A stretch of 64,000 nt of DNA, taken from positions 248,001-312,000 of the forward strand of contig NZ_RKRA01000001.1 in the NCBI RefSeq assembly GCF_003814705.1, in the 5' to 3' direction. Positions 1-10,300 of this stretch are shown here, one piece after another (positions within the stretch are counted from its first letter, which is position 1; the number at the start of each line of letters is the position of its first letter). A program made the position numbers and the translations under genes. Source of the stretch: Georgenia muralis (GTDB lineage: Bacteria; Actinomycetota; Actinomycetes; Actinomycetales; Actinomycetaceae). Below the pieces are notes generated by a model. That model was not told the origin of the DNA and searched no databases. It saw only the letters and a program-made list of their open reading frames with translations.

Positions 1-922
1 CTACGCCCTGACACCGTCGGTCGCGATCGTCGACCCCGAGCTCACCGCCCGGATGCCCTCCAGCCTCGCCGCGGACTCCGGCTTCGACGCCCTCACCCAC
101 GCCACCGAGGCCTACGTCTCGGTCTACGCCAACGACTTCACCGACGCCCTGGCGCTGCACGCGATCAAGATGGTCTTCGACAACATCGCCACCTCGGTCA
201 ACGGCGAGCGCGACGGGCTGGCCGCGACGGTGATCGGCAAGGCCCGCGAGCGGATGCACAACGCCTCGACCATCGCGGGCATGGCGTTCGGCAACGCCTT
301 CCTCGGCGTCGTGCACGCCATGGCGCACACGGTGGGCTCGACCTACCACCAGGTCCACGGACGCACCAACGCCGTGCTGCTCCCCCACGCCATCCGCTAC
401 AACGGCCAGGTCCCCACCAAGCTCAGCAACTGGCCCAAGTACGAGACCTACACCGCACCGCAGCGCTTCCAGCAGATCGCGGCCCACCTCGGCCTGCCGG
501 CCGCCACGCCGGAGGAGGCCGTCGAGGCCTACGCCCGGGCCGTGGAGGAGCTGCGCGCCTCGCTGGGCATGCCCGGCTCGTTCGCCCAGATGGGCATCGC
601 CGAGGAGGCCTTCGTCCCCGCGCTGGACACGCTCGCCATGCGGGCCTTCGAGGACCAGTGCGCCCCGGCCAACCCCCGTCTGCCGATGGTCAAGGACATG
701 AAGGACATGATGCAGGCGGCCTACTACGGCGTCGGTGTGGAGCAGGTGCGGATCGACCGCGCCGCGGTCCGCGACCAGAGCGCCGAGGAGGCCGAGCCCG
801 ACGGCGTGCAGGGACCGCGGGTGGTGGTGACCGAGGGGCTGAGCGAGATCCCCGGCGAGGGCACCGCCCCCGCCGACCTCGACGCCTCCATCGCCCGGGC
901 GGACGCCCGGCAGCGGCGCTGA
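1..922 (+). CDS. adhE: Bifunctional acetaldehyde-CoA/alcohol dehydrogenase, C-terminal part (5' cut by window edge)
   Basis: This is the C-terminal iron-dependent alcohol dehydrogenase domain of AdhE, which reduces acetyl-CoA via acetaldehyde to ethanol in fermentation. The frame is open from base 2. Visible family motifs are GFDALTHATEAYVS, the HAMAHTVG segment and HGRTNAVLLPHAIRYN, which hold the iron-ligand histidines in this family. The N-terminal aldehyde dehydrogenase half lies outside the window, so its presence is inferred from the AdhE-type wording of these motifs rather than seen. A stand-alone iron alcohol dehydrogenase is the alternative. The tail after about residue 240 of the visible part is acidic and low-complexity. 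A strong hairpin follows the stop, and a GAF/PucR regulator gene lies downstream on the same strand. Confidence 0.88.
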   Translation, partial: YALTPSVAIVDPELTARMPSSLAADSGFDALTHATEAYVSVYANDFTDALALHAIKMVFDNIATSVNGERDGLAATVIGKARERMHNASTIAGMAFGNAFLGVVHAMAHTVGSTYHQVHGRTNAVLLPHAIRYNGQVPTKLSNWPKYETYTAPQRFQQIAAHLGLPAATPEEAVEAYARAVEELRASLGMPGSFAQMGIAEEAFVPALDTLAMRAFEDQCAPANPRLPMVKDMKDMMQAAYYGVGVEQVRIDRAAVRDQSAEEAEPDGVQGPRVVVTEGLSEIPGEGTAPADLDASIARADARQRR

Positions 923-947
923 GGGGCGTCGCGCCCGGCCGGCGCTG

Positions 948-979
948 ACGCGGCGGGCACCGCACGGTGCCCGCCGCGT
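948..979 (+). terminator. Hairpin terminator after adhE
   Basis: A perfect inverted repeat: 948-962 pairs with 965-979, giving at least a 13-bp G+C-rich stem with a tight loop. It starts 26 bases after the adhE stop. There is no T-tract, as is common for actinobacterial terminators. Confidence 0.6.
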
Positions 980-1094
980 CCCGTCGGGCCGCCACCTCCG
1001 ACGCCCCGCACCGGACCCCGTCACCGCGCCGCCCGGCGCCCCGGATCCCCTCCTCGTGTCGTCGCGCCACGTCGCGGCGGTCCGGTCGGGAAGA

Positions 1095-2969
1095 ATGTCG
1101 GCCGTGTGGACGACGGCGTACCTCGACCTGCTCGCGCGCGACGCCGACCCGGCGGAGTTCGACCGGCCGGTCGACGCCGCGCGTCGCGCGGGCGCCGACC
1201 CGGCCGCGGTCGCCGAGGTCGAACGGGCCCGGGAGTCCGCGCTGCGCGTGCGCGAGGTCCTCGAGGCCCGCCGCCGGCGTGAGCACGAGCTGTCAGCCCT
1301 CTTCCAGACGGCCGGCGACCTCGCCTCGCTGACCGACGTCGACGCCGTCCTGCACGCCATCGTCAGCCGGTCGCGCGACCTCCTCCACAGCGACGTCGCC
1401 TACCTCTCCCTCATGGACGCCGCCGCCGGGGACACCTACATGCGGGTCACCGTGGGCTGCACCTCCGAGCTGTTCCGCGCGGTCCGGCTCTCCCTCGGGG
1501 CCGGCCTGGGCGGGATGGTGGCGCAGACCGGCACCGCGTACGCGACCTCCGCGTACTTCGAGGACCACCGCATCGACCACACCGCCACCATCGACGCGGC
1601 CGTCGCGGACGAGGGGCTGAGCGCGATCCTCGGGGTGCCCCTCGTCCTGGGCGGGCAGTTCATCGGGGTCCTGTACGCCGCGCACCGCTCGGTGCGCCCG
1701 TTCGCGGCGGCGGAGATCGCCCTGCTCACCTCCTTCGCCGCGCACGCCGCGATCGCCCTGGACAAGGCCCGGGCGCTCAGCGAGACCCGGGCGGCCCTGC
1801 GGGACCTGCAGGTCGCCGACGAGATGCTCCGCGCCCGGACGGTCGCCGTCGAGCGCGCGGCGGAGGCGCACGACCGGTTCTTCGGTCTCGTCCTGCGCGG
1901 CGGGGACGCGGCCGCCGTCGCCGCCGAGGTCCGCACGCTCCTCGCCGGCGACGTCCTCGTCGTCGACGCCGACGGCACCGTCCTCGCCGCGGCCGGGTCC
2001 TCGGCGGGCCCCACCGCCGCGGAGGCAGCGCTCGCCCGCCGCGCCGCAACCGCCGGCCGGACGCTGCGCGCCGAGGGCGTGCACGCCGCGCCGGTCGTGG
2101 CCGGGGCGGACGTCCTCGGCGCGCTCCTGCTGCGCCGGGGCGAGCCGCTGGAGGAGGCCGACCGGCGCATCCTCGAACGGGCGGCGCTCGTCAGCGCGCT
2201 GCTGCTGCTCTTCCGGCGGTCGGTCGCGGCAGCCGAGGACCGTCTGCGCGGTGAGCTCCTCGAGGACGTGCTGCTCGACCGCGACGGGTCGGGCCTGCCC
2301 GCGCGTGCCCGGCGGGCCGGGATCGACCTGTCCGTCCCGCACGCCGTCGTCGTCGCCGAGATCGCGGGTCAGCGCGGCCTGGCCGCCGACGCCGGCGCCT
2401 CCGTCGCCGCCGCCCGGGGCGGGCTCTCGGCGGTGCACGACGGCCGCCTGGTCATCGTGCTGCCCCACCTCTCCCCCGCCGCTGCGGGCGCCCTGGTCTC
2501 GGCCGAGGTGGCCCGGCGGACCGGTCGGTCGCCGACGGCAGGGGTCGCCGGGCCGGCGGCCGGCAGCCACGAGGTCCGCGCGGCGCACGCCGAGGCGTTG
2601 CGCTGCCTGCGCACCCTGCAGGCGCTGGGCCGCACGGGCGAGGCGGCCGGCTCGGCCGACCTCGGGTTCGTCGGGCTGCTCCTCGCGGACGACCGGGACG
2701 TGCCCACGTACGTGCGCTCGGTGCTCGGGCCCGTCCTCGACTACGACGAGCGGCGCGGGACCGAGCTGGTCGCGACGCTGCGCGCGTACTTCGCCGAGGG
2801 CGCCGCCGTGGCCCGCACCGCTGCGGCGCTGCACCTGCACGCGAACACGGTCACCCAGCGCCTGGACCGCGTGACACGGCTGCTCGGCGCCGACTGGTCG
2901 GCGCCGGAGCGCCGTCTCGAGGTCCAGCTGGCGCTGCGGCTCGAGGCGCTCGTCCGGCACCCCGACTGA
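1095..2969 (+). CDS. GAF domain-containing PucR/CdaR-type transcriptional regulator
   Basis: Predicted cytoplasmic DNA-binding regulator of 624 residues. Residues about 55-230 look like a GAF sensor domain (LTDVDAVLHAIVSRSRDLL, then LGVPLVLGGQFIGVLYAAHR). The C-terminus carries the PucR-family helix-turn-helix: AVARTAAALHLHANTVTQRL followed by a leucine-rich helix. The middle is an alanine-rich GGDEF-like/CdaR region. The ATG at 1095 is preferred; a GTG at 1056 in the same frame is an alternative with no better ribosome site. Family members respond to small-molecule metabolites and often act on neighbouring genes. Lying just after adhE, it may control alcohol metabolism, but this is inference from position only. 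The gene is convergent with the M23 peptidase gene, about 60 bases apart. Confidence 0.8.
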   Translation: MSAVWTTAYLDLLARDADPAEFDRPVDAARRAGADPAAVAEVERARESALRVREVLEARRRREHELSALFQTAGDLASLTDVDAVLHAIVSRSRDLLHSDVAYLSLMDAAAGDTYMRVTVGCTSELFRAVRLSLGAGLGGMVAQTGTAYATSAYFEDHRIDHTATIDAAVADEGLSAILGVPLVLGGQFIGVLYAAHRSVRPFAAAEIALLTSFAAHAAIALDKARALSETRAALRDLQVADEMLRARTVAVERAAEAHDRFFGLVLRGGDAAAVAAEVRTLLAGDVLVVDADGTVLAAAGSSAGPTAAEAALARRAATAGRTLRAEGVHAAPVVAGADVLGALLLRRGEPLEEADRRILERAALVSALLLLFRRSVAAAEDRLRGELLEDVLLDRDGSGLPARARRAGIDLSVPHAVVVAEIAGQRGLAADAGASVAAARGGLSAVHDGRLVIVLPHLSPAAAGALVSAEVARRTGRSPTAGVAGPAAGSHEVRAAHAEALRCLRTLQALGRTGEAAGSADLGFVGLLLADDRDVPTYVRSVLGPVLDYDERRGTELVATLRAYFAEGAAVARTAAALHLHANTVTQRLDRVTRLLGADWSAPERRLEVQLALRLEALVRHPD

Positions 2970-3029
2970 CGGCCTGCGGCTCGTGCGCGACGTGACGACA
3001 CGGGTCCCGTCCTGACCCCGCGGCGTGCC

Positions 3030-4490
3030 TCAGCAGGTGGGTGAGGGCTCCTGCGCGCCGTGCTCGGCGAGCCAGGCGACCGGGTCGACCGTGGTGAGCT
3101 GGTCGTCCGTGTGGATCTCGAGGTGCAGGTGCGGACCCGTGGACCGCCCGTTGTTGCCCACCCCGGCGATGTGCTGCCCGACCTCGACCTCCTCACCGAC
3201 GTCGACGAGGACGCCCGAGGCGTACATGTGCCCGTACCAGCTGTAGAAGGTGGCGCCGTCGAGCTCGTGCCGGATCACCACGAGCGTGCCCGACCGGCCG
3301 TCCTTGCCGGCACCCACGTACTCCACCGTCCCGTCAGCCACCGCGTAGATCGGGGTGCCGATGGACCCGGCGAAGTCGCTACCGGTGTGCATACCGAAGA
3401 TCCCGCTGAGGGGGTCCGAGCGGTTGCCGTACCTCGAGGTGAAGCGATAGGTCCCGGTCGCCATCGGCATGACCAGCTCGGCGCGCTCCTCGGCCACGGC
3501 GGCGCGCGTCCCGCTGGCGCCCGTCACCGGTGCGCACCGGAGCGCGTCGCGGTCGGCGGCGCGGGAGGTCTGCAGCACCTCCGCCCGGCTCGCGGCCGCG
3601 GGGTCCGCGAGCAGCGCCGCCGGCGCGGGGCCGGCGAGCGCGACGGCGGCCGCGTCGAGGCGCGCCATGGCGCTGGCGGTCACCGGGATCTCGGCCCGGG
3701 TGCTGTCCGCCGGGGTGGCGAACCCGGCCATCGGTGCGGCGATCGTCAGCACGCCGAGGGCCGACAGGACGGCGGCTCGCGGCACCCAGCCGGCGACGGG
3801 GCGACGGCCGGCGGCCGGGGCGGGCGGACGGCGCTGCCGGCGCGCTGGCGGCCGGGAGAGCATGGGGGCCGACTCCCGGGTGGCCGGGAGGAGTCCCGGC
3901 AGGGCGATGGTCCAGGTGGCCGTGTCGTCCGCGGGGGACGAGGGAGCCGGGCTGGGCGCGGGACCGGCGACGGTGCCCGGCGCGAGACGCACGGGGCTGG
4001 GCTGGGGGGCCGGGCGGCTGCCACGAGGCGCGGACGGGGCGGGGGCCGTCACCGGGACGGCCGCCGACACGCTCGGCCGCGTCACGGAGACCACGGCCTC
4101 GACGGGCACGGCGGTCGGCGCGGGCGCCGGGGCGACCTGCTCGGCAAGCGCCGGAGCCGTTGCCTGGGCGACCTGCTCGGGCGCCGCCGCACCGGCCGGG
4201 GCCACCTGCTCGGCGCGCGTGCGCAGCTCACGTCGGGAGCGGGGTCGCACGTGCGCACCGTCGGGCGCGGCAGCAGGAGCGGGCGTGGCGCGCACGTCCG
4301 CGACCGGGACGGCGGCGGCGCCCACCTCGGCCGGCCGAGCCTGCCCGCCGGCGGTGGCGACGCGCAGGTCGCGTCGCGACCTCACCGGCGCGGGCGTACC
4401 GACGAGGGCCTCGAGGCGGGCCCGCTCAGCCTCGCGGAGCTGACGCCGGGTCGGCGGTGCCGATCGTTCTGGCACAGCGGGACCTGACAT
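3030..4490 (-). CDS. Membrane-anchored M23 family metallopeptidase
   Basis: Predicted cell-wall peptidase of 486 residues. The C-terminal third is a LytM/M23 domain with the zinc ligands in HTGSDF and HLHLEIH and the usual GTPIYAVADGTVEYVG beta segment. A single hydrophobic segment (AAVLSALGVLTIAAPMAGF) near the middle would anchor it, leaving the peptidase outside. The N-terminal half is a long Ala/Pro/Arg-rich cytoplasmic region of low complexity. The ATG at 4490 is chosen because GGAGG lies nine bases upstream; an upstream in-frame ATG at 4541 lacks such a site. Members of this family cleave peptidoglycan crosslinks during growth or division, and many have regulatory rather than catalytic roles. 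Both histidine motifs are intact here, so activity is expected. Confidence 0.86.
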   Translation of the reverse strand: MSGPAVPERSAPPTRRQLREAERARLEALVGTPAPVRSRRDLRVATAGGQARPAEVGAAAVPVADVRATPAPAAAPDGAHVRPRSRRELRTRAEQVAPAGAAAPEQVAQATAPALAEQVAPAPAPTAVPVEAVVSVTRPSVSAAVPVTAPAPSAPRGSRPAPQPSPVRLAPGTVAGPAPSPAPSSPADDTATWTIALPGLLPATRESAPMLSRPPARRQRRPPAPAAGRRPVAGWVPRAAVLSALGVLTIAAPMAGFATPADSTRAEIPVTASAMARLDAAAVALAGPAPAALLADPAAASRAEVLQTSRAADRDALRCAPVTGASGTRAAVAEERAELVMPMATGTYRFTSRYGNRSDPLSGIFGMHTGSDFAGSIGTPIYAVADGTVEYVGAGKDGRSGTLVVIRHELDGATFYSWYGHMYASGVLVDVGEEVEVGQHIAGVGNNGRSTGPHLHLEIHTDDQLTTVDPVAWLAEHGAQEPSPTC

Positions 4491-4654
4491 CGACGAGGAC
4501 CTCCGGAGGGCGCCGGCCTGTCGACGGCCGAGCGGGAGCACGAGGGGCGCGAGCCCCGAAGTTGGGTTGGTGACGAAACAGTAACGGACCGATGTCGACG
4601 AACCGGACGATCCCCGACCTGACGCACGTGACCTGGCTCACACACCGGTCCGCA

Positions 4655-5716
4655 TCACGTCTGCGTGCGGTACTCCTCGCGCTGCATCGAGTCGCGCACC
4701 TCGCCGACGAGCTCCTCGAGGATGTCCTCGAGGAACACCACGCCCAGGGACGCGGCGTCGCCCTCCGGGGCGACCACGCGCGCCAGGTGCGCGCCCGAGC
4801 GCTGCATCGCCGCCAGGGCGTCCTCCACCTCGTCATCGGGCGCCACCGCCGCGAGCGCCCGGACCCGCCAGGGCGGCACGGGCAGGTCCCGCGCGTCGCC
4901 CTCGGCGTACAGGACGTCCTTGAGGTGGAGGTAGCCGGCCAGCTCGCCGGTCCCGGTGACGAGGGGGAACCGGGAGAACCCGGTCCGCGCCACCTCCCGC
5001 TCGACCTCCGCGGGCGTGCACCCCACGCGCAGCGCGTCGAGCTCGTCCACCGGGACCATGACCTCGGCGGCCGTGCGCTCGGAGAACTCGATCGCGCCGG
5101 TGAGCAGGCCCAGGTCGTCGCTGAGGACCCCCTCGGCCTGGGAGCGCTCGACGATCGAGGCGACCTCCTCGGCGGTGAAGGCCGAGACGACCTCGTCCTT
5201 CGGCTCCACGCCGACCAGCCGCAGCACGAGGTTGGCGAACCAGTTCAGGGCCCCCACGACCGGTCGCAGCACCTTGGAGATCCACACCAGGGGCGGGGCG
5301 AAGATCAGCGCGGCCTTCTCGGGGGACGTCACCGCGAGGTTCTTCGGCACCATCTCCCCGAGCACCACGTGGAGGTAGACCACCAGCGCGAGCGCGAGGG
5401 TGAACCCCACGACGTGCCCCGCCTCGGCGGGCAGGCCTGCGGCCTCGAGGGGTCCTTGGACGAGGTGGGCGATGGCCGGCTCGGCCACCGCACCCAGACC
5501 GGTCGAGGACACCGTCACACCCAGCTGGGCGGAGGCGAGCATGATCGTCACGTTCTCCATCGCGTACAGGACGCTCCGCGCGCCCCGGCGCCCCTGCTCG
5601 ACCAGGGGCTCGATGCGCGAGCGCCGCGCGGACATCACGGCGAACTCCGCACCGACGAAGAAGGCGTTGAGCGCGAGGAGGACGAGGCCGACGACGAGCG
5701 CCGTGGAGGTGCTCAT
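4655..5716 (-). CDS. CNNM/CorC (hemolysin-like) transporter, distal gene of pair
   Basis: A 353-residue integral membrane protein: an N-terminal DUF21/CNNM transmembrane domain (STALVVGLVLLALNAFFVGA opening, then three more hydrophobic segments) followed by two CBS motifs (MVPVDELDALRVG and FLEDILEELVGEVRD). CNNM proteins handle magnesium or other divalent cations, with CBS domains sensing nucleotides. It lacks the C-terminal CorC_HlyC domain that its neighbour has, so it is the short form. The ATG at 5716 overlaps the upstream stop as ATGA, so the two genes are translationally coupled and the products may form a heterodimer (inference). Longer starts upstream run through the neighbour's C-terminus in another frame and are rejected. 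Confidence 0.88.
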   Translation of the reverse strand: MSTSTALVVGLVLLALNAFFVGAEFAVMSARRSRIEPLVEQGRRGARSVLYAMENVTIMLASAQLGVTVSSTGLGAVAEPAIAHLVQGPLEAAGLPAEAGHVVGFTLALALVVYLHVVLGEMVPKNLAVTSPEKAALIFAPPLVWISKVLRPVVGALNWFANLVLRLVGVEPKDEVVSAFTAEEVASIVERSQAEGVLSDDLGLLTGAIEFSERTAAEVMVPVDELDALRVGCTPAEVEREVARTGFSRFPLVTGTGELAGYLHLKDVLYAEGDARDLPVPPWRVRALAAVAPDDEVEDALAAMQRSGAHLARVVAPEGDAASLGVVFLEDILEELVGEVRDSMQREEYRTQT

Positions 5717-7032
5717 GCCGCACCCCCGGCCGGGACGGGGCGGACCCGCAGGCGGTCCACCCGCCGGCCCTCCATGTGCTCCACCGTGAGCAGGACGTCG
5801 CCGACGGCGACCTCGTCGCCCTCGCCGGGGATCCGGCCGAGCCGGTCCATGACGAGCCCGCCCAGGGTCTCGTACGGGCCGTCGTCCGGAACGCGCAGGC
5901 CGGTCTGGTCGGCGAGCTCGTCCGGGCGCAGGACCCCGGGGACCACCCACGTGCCGCGGGGGCCGGCGTGCGTGCCCGAGCGGCGGCGGTCGTGCTCGTC
6001 GGCCACGTCTCCGACGAGCTCCTCGACGACGTCCTCGAGCGTGACGATGCCCGACGTCCCGCCGTACTCGTCGACGACGACGGCCATCTGCAGCCCCTCG
6101 TCGCGCAGCTGCACGAGCAGCGGGCCCAGCGCGACGGTCTCGGGCACGCGGGGTGCCTCGACCAGGAGCGAGGACGAGGCCACCGGCACGTCCACACGGC
6201 GCTCGTAGGGCACGGCCACGGCGCGGCGCAGGTGGACCAGCCCGACGACGTCGTCGGGGTCCTCACCGAAGACGGGGAAGCGCGAGTGGCCCGTGGCCCG
6301 GGCCAGCGCGACGACGTCGGCCGCGGTGTCCTCCCGGCTCAGCGCGTGGATCCGGCCGCGGTCGGTCATGACGTCGACGGCGGTGAGGGCGCCCAGGCCG
6401 ATCGAGCGGGTGAGCAGCGTCGCGGTCGAGACGTCGAGCGTGCCCTGCTCCGCGGAGCGGCGCACCAGCGCGGCGAGCTCGGAGGCGGAGCGGCCGCCGG
6501 AGAGCTCCTCGGCGGCCTCGACCCCGAAGCGTCGCAGGAGCGCGTTGGCGGAGTTGTTGAGGCCGGTGATGACCGGGCGCAGGGCCCGGGTGAAGACCCG
6601 CTGGAGCGGGGCGACGTGACCTGCGGTCACGAGCGGGTCGGCGAGGGCGAGGTTCTTCGGCACGAGCTCGCCGAAGACCATCGAGAAGGTGTTGACCGCC
6701 ACCAGGGAGAGCACCACCGCCGTCGCGGTGGCCGCGGCACTGGCGAGGCCGGCGCTGCCGAGCGGGCCGGCCAGGAGCGTCGCCAGGGCGGCCTGCGTGG
6801 TGTAGCCCAGCAGGATGGTCGTCACGGTGATGCCGACCTGGGCGCTGGAGAGCTCGAGCGAGAGGTGCTTGAGGGCGCGGCCGACCCCGACCGCACGCTT
6901 GTCGCCCGCGGCGATCCGCCGGTCGACGGTGCCCGGGTCGAGCGCGACGAGGGAGAACTCCGCCGCGACGAAGACGGCGGTCCCGGCGGTCAGGACGACG
7001 CCGAGGAGGACGAGCAGCCACTCGGTCAGCAC
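5713..7032 (-). CDS. CNNM/CorC (hemolysin-like) transporter with CorC_HlyC domain
   Basis: A 439-residue membrane protein with the full CNNM layout: DUF21 transmembrane domain at about residues 5-195 (VLTAGTAVFVAAEFSLVALD, FSMVFGELVPKNLALA), a CBS pair at about 215-340 (VMTDRGRIHALSRED, VVDEYGGTSGIVTLEDVVEE) and a C-terminal CorC_HlyC domain at about 350-430. It is expected to act in divalent-cation (Mg/Co) homeostasis at the cell membrane. It is the first gene of a two-gene operon with the shorter paralogue downstream. The start at 7032 is the first ATG before the first hydrophobic segment. Confidence 0.9.
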   Translation of the reverse strand: MLTEWLLVLLGVVLTAGTAVFVAAEFSLVALDPGTVDRRIAAGDKRAVGVGRALKHLSLELSSAQVGITVTTILLGYTTQAALATLLAGPLGSAGLASAAATATAVVLSLVAVNTFSMVFGELVPKNLALADPLVTAGHVAPLQRVFTRALRPVITGLNNSANALLRRFGVEAAEELSGGRSASELAALVRRSAEQGTLDVSTATLLTRSIGLGALTAVDVMTDRGRIHALSREDTAADVVALARATGHSRFPVFGEDPDDVVGLVHLRRAVAVPYERRVDVPVASSSLLVEAPRVPETVALGPLLVQLRDEGLQMAVVVDEYGGTSGIVTLEDVVEELVGDVADEHDRRRSGTHAGPRGTWVVPGVLRPDELADQTGLRVPDDGPYETLGGLVMDRLGRIPGEGDEVAVGDVLLTVEHMEGRRVDRLRVRPVPAGGAA

Positions 7033-7368
7033 GGCCTCGCCCGCCCGGTGGCTCGGCGGGACCCGCGCGTGTCATCCGCGGGCGGGGGTTCAGGAGGGTC
7101 GGCGGGATGTCGACCGCGGCGTGAGCGACGCATGGTGGCTCGATGGTAGCGACCCGCTCGGACGGTGCATCCCGACATCACCCGTTCGGGACGTTCGTCC
7201 TAGGCGCGTGTGACGCCCCGTTGACCGGCTCTTGAGCGAGTCGGCGCAGCGGCCGCCGAGGCCGCCCGAATTCGGGCCGGGAGTCGTTCTCGATGTGGGG
7301 TCGGAGGAGCAGGTCGCCTAGGGTTGTAGGCGATCTTCATCACACCCCTGGAAGAGGGCGAACAGCGA
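7033..7368. promoter_or_regulatory. Divergent intergenic region before the CNNM pair and kgd
   Basis: 336 bases with no gene, between two outward-facing units, so it must hold both promoters. Two symmetrical sites stand out. One is a 14-bp perfect palindrome at 7264-7277 (GCCCGAATTCGGGC). The other is a 7-bp inverted repeat, TCGCCTA at 7314-7320 with TAGGCGA at 7327-7333, ending 35 bases before the kgd start. Both could be operators. No confident -35/-10 pair was picked. Confidence 0.45.
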
Positions 7369-10300
7369 GTGTCCACGCAGGAACACGACATCAGCTCCAC
7401 CTTTGGCGCCAACGAGTGGCTCATCGAGGAGCTCTACGAGAAGTACAAGAAGGACAAGAGGTCCGTCGACCCTGCGTGGTGGGACTTCTTCGAGGACTAC
7501 GAGAGCGCGGGCAACGGCGGCGACGCGGACCAGGCACCCGGCGCCGAGACGGGCCAGGCCGCCCCGGCCGGACGCACCGTGCCCGCCGACCCCGGGCCGT
7601 CGGCCGGGGCGCCCTCCGTGGTGAGCCCGGCCCGCCCGGCCCCCACCGAGCCCGGCGCACCGCCGCGCAGCGCCGCGCGCTCGGCCGGCACGCCCTCCCC
7701 CGGCGCCCGCGCCGACCAGTCGGTCGAGACCGTGCGCGACGACCTGCCGCCCGCGCCGCCCGTCTCGGCCCAGCCCCCCACCTCCGCCTACGTCGAGCGC
7801 ACCGGGCGTCCCTCCCCGACGGCGGAGAGCCCGGCCGAGGACGAGACCGTCAAGCTCCGCGGCGTCGCCGCGCGCACGGTCCAGAACATGGAGACCAGCC
7901 TCGAGCTCCCCGTCGCGACGAGCGTGCGCGCCGTCCCCGCCAAGGTGATGGTCGACAACCGGATCGTCATCAACAACCACCTCGCCCGCTCACGCGGCGG
8001 CAAGGTCTCCTTCACCCACCTCATCGGCTTCGCCATGGTCGAGGCGCTGTCGGAGATGCCGGAGATGAACTACTCCTACGCCGAGACCGAGGAGGGCAAG
8101 CCCGCCGTCTTCCAGCCGGCGCACGTCAACTTCGGCCTCGCGATCGACCTGCCGAAGCCCGACGGCACCCGCAGCCTGGTCGTGCCCTCCGTCAAGGCCG
8201 CCGACACGATGGACTTCGCCGGCTTCTGGGGCGCGTACGAGGACCTCGTGCGCAAGGCGCGCAACAACAAGCTCACCCTCGAGGACTACGCCGGGACGAC
8301 GATCTCGCTGACCAACCCCGGCGGCATCGGCACGGTGCACTCGATCCCGAGGCTCATGAAGGGCCAGGGCACGATCCTCGGCGTCGGCGCGATGGACTAC
8401 CCGGCCGAGTTCGCCGGTGCCTCGCAGCAGCGCCTGGCGCGGATCGGCGTCTCCAAGGTCCTCACCCTCACCTCGACCTACGACCACCGGATCATCCAGG
8501 GCGCGGCCTCCGGCGAGTTCCTCAAGATCATCCACACCAAGCTGCTGGGCACCGACGGCTTCTACGACCGGGTCTTCACCTCCCTGCGGGTGCCGTACGA
8601 GCCGGTGCGCTGGCTCCAGGACATCGAGTACGACCCGGAGACCGAGCTGGGCAAGCCCGCGCGGATCGCCGAGCTGGTGCACGCCTACCGTTCCCGGGGC
8701 CACTTCATGGCCGACACCGACCCGCTCGCCTACCGCCAGCGCCGGCACCCGGACCTCGACGTCGCCGCGTACGGGCTGACCCTGTGGGACCTCGACCGCA
8801 CCTTCCCCACCGGCGGGATCGGCGGGACGTCCCGGGCGAGCCTGCGCGACGTGCTGCAGCTCCTGCGGGACGCGTACTGCCGGACCGTGGGCATCGAGTA
8901 CATGCACATCGGCGACCCGAGCCAGCGCAGGTGGTTCCAGAGCCAGCTCGAGACGCCCTATGCCAAGCCGTCGAGCGAGCAGCAGCTGCAGATCCTCAAG
9001 AAGCTCAACGCCGCCGAGGCGTTCGAGACGTTCCTGCAGACGAAGTACGTGGGGCAGAAGCGCTTCTCCCTCGAGGGCGCCGAGTCGCTCATCCCCCTCC
9101 TCGACGTCATCCTCACCGGTGCCGCCGACGACGGACTCGACGAGGTGGGCATCGCCATGGCCCACCGCGGGCGCCTCAACGTGCTCGCCAACATCGCCGG
9201 GAAGTCCTACGGGCAGATCTTCTCCGAGTTCGAGGGGAACCAGGACCCACGCACCGTCCAGGGGTCCGGCGACGTGAAGTACCACCTCGGGACCGTGGGC
9301 ACGTTCACCGCACCGGACGGGGAGACGACCGCCGTCTACCTCGCGGCGAACCCGTCGCACCTCGAGGCGGCCGACGGCGTCCTGGAGGGCGTGGTCCGGG
9401 CCAAGCAGGACCGGATCGACCTCGGCGAGGACGGCTTCTCCGTCCTGCCCATCCTCATCCACGGCGACGCCGCGTTCGCCGGCCAGGGCGTGGTCACCGA
9501 GACGCTCAACCTCTCCCAGCTGCGCGGGTACCGCACCGGCGGCACGATCCACATCATCGTCAACAACCAGATCGGCTTCACCACCGGCCCGTCGTCCTCA
9601 CGCTCGTCCTACTACCCGACGGACATCGCCAAGGGTCTGCAGATCCCGGTGTTCCACGTCAACGGCGACGACCCCGAGGCCGTCGCCCGGGTCGCGGAGC
9701 TGGCGTACGCCTACCGGCAGAAGTTCCACAAGGACGTCATCGTCGACCTCGTCTGCTACCGCCGGCGCGGCCACAACGAGGGCGACGACCCCTCGATGAC
9801 GCAGCCGGTGATGTACAACCTCATCGAGAACAAGCGCTCGGTGCGCAAGCTCTACACCGAGTCGCTCATCGGGCGGAAGGACCTCACGGCCGAGCAGGCC
9901 GAGGAGGCCCTCAAGGACTACCAGCGCGAGCTCGAGAAGGCCTTCACCGAGACCCGCGAGGGCGGGTGGACCCCGCCCGAGACCGCGGACGAGCAGGTCG
10001 CGGGCCTCGAGCGCCCCGAGTCCCAGCTCGAGGACGCCGGCGTCATGGTCGGCTGGCAGACCGCCGTCGGCCCCGAGGTGCTCGAGCGGATCGGGCAGGC
10101 GCACGTGCGCCCGCCCGAGGGCTTCTCGGTCCACCCCAAGCTGGACAAGCTCCTCCACCGCCGCGACGAGATGACCCGCGAGGGCGGGATCGACTGGGGC
10201 TTCGGGGAGATCCTCGCCTTCGGCTCCCTCGTCATGGAGGGCACCCCGGTGCGGCTGTCCGGGCAGGACTCGCGGCGTGGCACGTTCACCCAGCGCCACG

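Noticed and set aside
4541-4654. Possible c-di-AMP (ydaO) riboswitch before the M23 peptidase gene
   Set aside because: Such riboswitches often precede wall peptidases, but the leader is too short and I could not find the conserved core.
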